A DNA stretch of 64,000 nt, taken from NCBI RefSeq assembly GCF_031569985.1, contig NZ_JAMQKA010000020.1:1-64000 (forward strand), in the 5' to 3' direction. The position numbers and the translations under genes were made by a program. Within the stretch, counting starts at the first letter, position 1. Each line of letters begins with the position of its first letter. Under the pieces are notes generated by a model. It did not search any database and was not told where the DNA came from. It saw nothing but the letters and a program-made list of their open reading frames with translations. Positions 61,089 through 64,000 of the stretch are shown piece after piece. Source of the DNA: JAMQKA01 sp031569985 (GTDB lineage Bacteria; Bacteroidota; Rhodothermia; Balneolales; Balneolaceae).

Positions 61089-61670
61089 ATGCCCATTCTA
61101 CCTATCGTTACATACGATGATGACGTGCTCAGAACGAAAACCAAGCCCGTCAAAAAAAACTCTGAGGAGCTGCAAAACCTGATCGATGACATGTTCGAGA
61201 CGATGTATAACGCCGACGGGGTAGGCTTGGCAGCCCCCCAGGTGGGCCAACTGGTCAGGGTCTTCGTGGCTGATGCCGATCCAATGATTGACGATGCCGA
61301 CCAGTCCGCAAAGAAATATGGGCCACTCACCATGATTAATCCTGAGATTGCAGAAACCAGTGAGGCTGAAGTTGAAATGGAAGAGGGGTGTCTGAGTATT
61401 CCGGGCGTCAATGCTGCAGTAAAACGTCCCGAGAAGATCAAAGTTCGATATCTTGATCGCGACTTCAATCAGCAGGAACTTGATCTGGATGGATGGCTCT
61501 CCCGCGTTGTGCAGCATGAGAAAGACCACTTGGATGGGGTACTGTTCCTGGAGTACCTTTCATATTTCAAGCAGAAGATGTTGAGTTCTAAATTGAATGA
61601 AATTGAAAAAGGTGAAAAAGAGACTGACTATCCCTTGGTGCCCAAAAAAGAAAAGAGTGCTCAGCAATAA
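61089..61670 (+). CDS. def: peptide deformylase
   Basis: 193 residues with the three family motifs: GVGLAAPQVG, EEGCLSIPGV (metal-binding Cys101) and QHEKDHLDG (His143, Glu144, His147). It removes the formyl group from nascent proteins with Fe2+ at the active site. A Lys occupies the x of HExxH next to the catalytic Glu, where many enzymes have Tyr/Ile/Cys. It is followed by fmt, the classic pairing. Confidence 0.97.
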   Translation: MPILPIVTYDDDVLRTKTKPVKKNSEELQNLIDDMFETMYNADGVGLAAPQVGQLVRVFVADADPMIDDADQSAKKYGPLTMINPEIAETSEAEVEMEEGCLSIPGVNAAVKRPEKIKVRYLDRDFNQQELDLDGWLSRVVQHEKDHLDGVLFLEYLSYFKQKMLSSKLNEIEKGEKETDYPLVPKKEKSAQQ

Positions 61671-61723
61671 CTATATCGAGAATTATACTTAACAACTAGT
61701 AAAGTAACGGAAGCATTTCTCTG

Positions 61724-62644
61724 ATGGATATTGTTTTTATGGGATCCCCCGATTTTGCCATTCCCAGCCTGGAAAAGATCCATGCCTCAGAACATGATGT
61801 TGTTGCCGTGGTAAGCAATGTAGACAAACGACGAGGCAGGGGAGGGGGTACAAGTCCTACCCCCGTAAAGGCAAGGGCACTGGAGCTTGATCTCCCGGTA
61901 ATTGGAGTGGATGACCTATCATTACCCGCTTTCACAAACAAACTTGCGGCTTTGAAAGCCGATCTTTTTGTTCTCGTTGCTTTCCGTATTCTTCCACCGA
62001 AAATATTGGATATTCCCAGGAAGGGTTCCATCAATTTACATGCTTCCCTTCTGCCTAAATATCGGGGTGCCGCCCCTATTCACTGGGCTATAATTAATGG
62101 GGAAGAGAAGACCGGGTGCACCGTTTTCTTCCTTAATGAAAAGGTTGATACAGGCCATATTATTAAACAAAAAGAAACGGCCATTGGGAAAAATGAAACG
62201 ACTGGTGATGTTTATAAACGCCTTAAAAAAATGGGTAGTGAACTATTGCTTGAGGCGTTAGATGAGATTGCTGATGATTCGTATTCTACATATCAGCAGG
62301 ATGATTCCAAAGCTACCCCCGCACCGAAACTTTTTACTGATGATTGTCGAATTGATTTTGACAAAAAGGCGCTGGAGGTTCACAATAAAATTCGGGGATT
62401 AAGTCCTTTCCCCACTGCCTGGGCCAAGCTTGATGATCTCAAGTTCAACATGTATCGCTCGGAACTGGCAGACGCATCGGGTTTAAATCTCAAGTCGGGA
62501 GAACTGCAAATGGAGGATGAGGAGTTGCTTGTTGGCTGCCGTGACGGGGCTGTTGTCCTGAAAGAAGTTCAAATTGCGGGTAAGCGTAGAATGAGCGGCA
62601 AAGATTTTATGAACGGATACAGCGGAATAGGTGTAATACATTAG
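61724..62644 (+). CDS. fmt: methionyl-tRNA formyltransferase
   Basis: 306 residues. The N-terminal formyl-transferase domain has IVFMGSPDFAIPSL and INLHASLLPKYRGAAPI (folate and catalytic Asn/His region), then the GCTVFFLNEKVDTGHI segment. The C-terminal OB-like domain binds tRNA. It adds formyl to initiator Met-tRNA and pairs functionally with def directly upstream (53 bases). Confidence 0.96.
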   Translation: MDIVFMGSPDFAIPSLEKIHASEHDVVAVVSNVDKRRGRGGGTSPTPVKARALELDLPVIGVDDLSLPAFTNKLAALKADLFVLVAFRILPPKILDIPRKGSINLHASLLPKYRGAAPIHWAIINGEEKTGCTVFFLNEKVDTGHIIKQKETAIGKNETTGDVYKRLKKMGSELLLEALDEIADDSYSTYQQDDSKATPAPKLFTDDCRIDFDKKALEVHNKIRGLSPFPTAWAKLDDLKFNMYRSELADASGLNLKSGELQMEDEELLVGCRDGAVVLKEVQIAGKRRMSGKDFMNGYSGIGVIH

Positions 62645-62775
62645 TGGTCCAATGGAGCAAAAAGCATAAATTCCCAACTTTACGGCGAAATCTTCTTGAT
62701 TAATTTCTTAAATATTTAGATATACCTGTCCATCTGCGGAAAATGCATTAACCGCTATTTTTAAAACTCTTTACT

Positions 62776-63468
62776 ATGGAACTATCACCACTACTTAGCG
62801 CTGCCAAAAATGGTAAACTCGAACAGATAAAAAAGTCTCTCAACGGTGGTGCAGATATTGATGAAACGAGCAAAAACGGTTCTACTGCATTGATCCTGGC
62901 TGCTGAACAAAACCAACTGGAACTCGTCAAATACCTTGTTAAGCAAGGGGCCGATCCCAATATGTCTACTTCCATGGGGGCAACAGCTCTCAACAGGGCA
63001 GCTGAAAATGGCAACCTTGAAATGGTTGAATTTCTACTCCAGAACGGGGCAAAGGTTGGAGAGCTGGTATTGGTCGTGGCTGCTCGCGAAGGATACTTGA
63101 ACATTGTAAAACTGTTGGTGGAGCATGGAGCCAATATCAACGCCCAGCAGCGGTGGGGACAAACCGCCCTTATGCAGGCAGCACGTGAAGGCCATGCAAG
63201 AGTTGTTGATTATTTAATAAGAAAAGGTGCAAATGTAAGCCTGAAAGATCGTAATGGTGACACCGCTCTCTCTATAGCACTGGATAATGATCAGATTGAT
63301 ATTTCTAACCAACTAAAAAGGGCAGGAGCTACCGAGGTGACAAAGAAATCCAGTGCATCTACGGACGATTATGATGATGAAGGTGAAGACGAGGATACGA
63401 GTCCTGATTTTGAGGACCTCCTGGATGAAGAAAATATACCGGAGGATGTTGACCTTGATGAGGACTAA
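62776..63468 (+). CDS. ankyrin-repeat protein
   Basis: This 230-residue protein has about five to six ankyrin repeats (residues 1-185), for example NGSTALILAAEQNQLELVKY and WGQTALMQAAREGHARVVDY, followed by a strongly acidic tail (DDYDDEGEDEDT...). There is no signal peptide. It is a protein-interaction scaffold; the partner is unknown. One repeat (VGELVLVVAAREGYL) lacks the usual turn. It stands between fmt and gap. Confidence 0.92.
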   Translation: MELSPLLSAAKNGKLEQIKKSLNGGADIDETSKNGSTALILAAEQNQLELVKYLVKQGADPNMSTSMGATALNRAAENGNLEMVEFLLQNGAKVGELVLVVAAREGYLNIVKLLVEHGANINAQQRWGQTALMQAAREGHARVVDYLIRKGANVSLKDRNGDTALSIALDNDQIDISNQLKRAGATEVTKKSSASTDDYDDEGEDEDTSPDFEDLLDEENIPEDVDLDED

Positions 63469-63691
63469 GAGTTAATATTTTAACTACTCCACTATCATTT
63501 ACCAATCTGCTGCTATCTTTATTAGCATAGGTCAAGAAGAATCAATACTTTTTCGCAGAAAATTAGTATTGAATATTGAACGCTTGAATGATACTTTTTG
63601 ACCGACTTTGCTCAATTGCTGTTTTCAAAAACCTTAGGAAAATTTACAGGAAACTAACCAAGAATAAAGGATAAGAAAGGGTACTTTTTTT

Positions 63692-64000
63692 ATGGCGAAA
63701 ACCAAGGTAGGAATTAACGGATTTGGACGAATAGGGCGGTTGGTTACGCGCTCTATTTTGGCCTATCACCAAGATGAAATTGAAATTGTTGGAATCAACG
63801 ATCTGACCGATGCAAAAACATTGGCACATCTTTTTAAGTATGATTCTGTTCACGGAACCTACAACGGTGAAGTGAGTTCCACTGATAGCTCTCTTACCAT
63901 TGACGGTATGGAGATTGGAATTTCTTCAGAACGCGACCCGGCGAATTTGGGCTGGGATAAACGCGGAGCTGAGGTTGTTGTGGAGTCTACAGGGCTTTTC
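63692..64000 (+). CDS. gap: glyceraldehyde-3-phosphate dehydrogenase, N-terminal part (cut by window edge)
   Basis: The 103 open codons start MAKTKVGINGFGRIGRLVTR (NAD-binding Rossmann GxGxxG) and continue with INDLTDAKTLAHLFKYDSVH to VVESTGLF, as in GapA-type enzymes. The catalytic Cys would be beyond the window. It is a glycolytic core gene. Confidence 0.97.
   Translation, partial: MAKTKVGINGFGRIGRLVTRSILAYHQDEIEIVGINDLTDAKTLAHLFKYDSVHGTYNGEVSSTDSSLTIDGMEIGISSERDPANLGWDKRGAEVVVESTGLF

Overview
The window looks like a chromosome segment from a Bacteroidota/Balneolota-type bacterium. This is inferred from three things: Bacteroidota-style promoter boxes (TATATTTG with an upstream TTTG), few Shine-Dalgarno sites, and the core gene run on the right (two-component pair, a DUF5916-type outer-membrane protein, Rel/Spo, HU, ruvX, def, fmt, ankyrin protein, gap). 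Family assignments come from reading motifs by eye; no database search was run.

Layout. (1) 1-3.9 kb is integration-prone sequence: the start of an IS110-family transposase with a strikingly structured leader that looks like a bridge RNA, a tyrosine recombinase with five decamer arm/operator sites, tRNA-Ile(CAT), a second recombinase, and tRNA-Leu(TAA). (2) 3.86-52.36 kb is a genomic island bounded by a 43-bp perfect direct repeat made of the 5' half of tRNA-Leu. GGTAAC arm sites at 11-bp period lie just inside each end, and the island's own integrase (50985-52115) sits at the right end. (3) 52.4-64 kb is ordinary core chromosome. It begins with the orphaned native promoter of tRNA-Leu.

Inside the island: a 1536-residue M6-like metalloprotease; a three-gene envelope operon (membrane protein, FecR-like protein, lipoprotein); a decayed Tc-toxin-like locus on the minus strand (TcA N-terminal remnant, two large unknown proteins, an SpvB N-terminal stub); remnants of a VapBC-like pair; an intact AbiEi/AbiEii-type pair; several unknown genes; and a UDG-like protein. 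A 2.2-kb non-coding stretch (26.0-28.3 kb) carries three different short-word arrays, each roughly phased to the DNA helical turn.

28.9-48.7 kb is a tight, single-direction run of defence-type genes: PLD-helicase, Eco57I-like methylase, KAP NTPase, small membrane protein, OLD-family nuclease, UvrD-like helicase (Gabija-like pair), unknown protein, TIR protein, frameshifted HNH nuclease, and a second PLD-helicase. Most junctions are under 45 bp or overlap, so co-expression is likely. An erythromycin-esterase-like secreted protein follows. The most interesting items are the bridge-RNA-like leader, the tRNA-Leu promoter displacement, the phased word arrays, and the composite defence operon.
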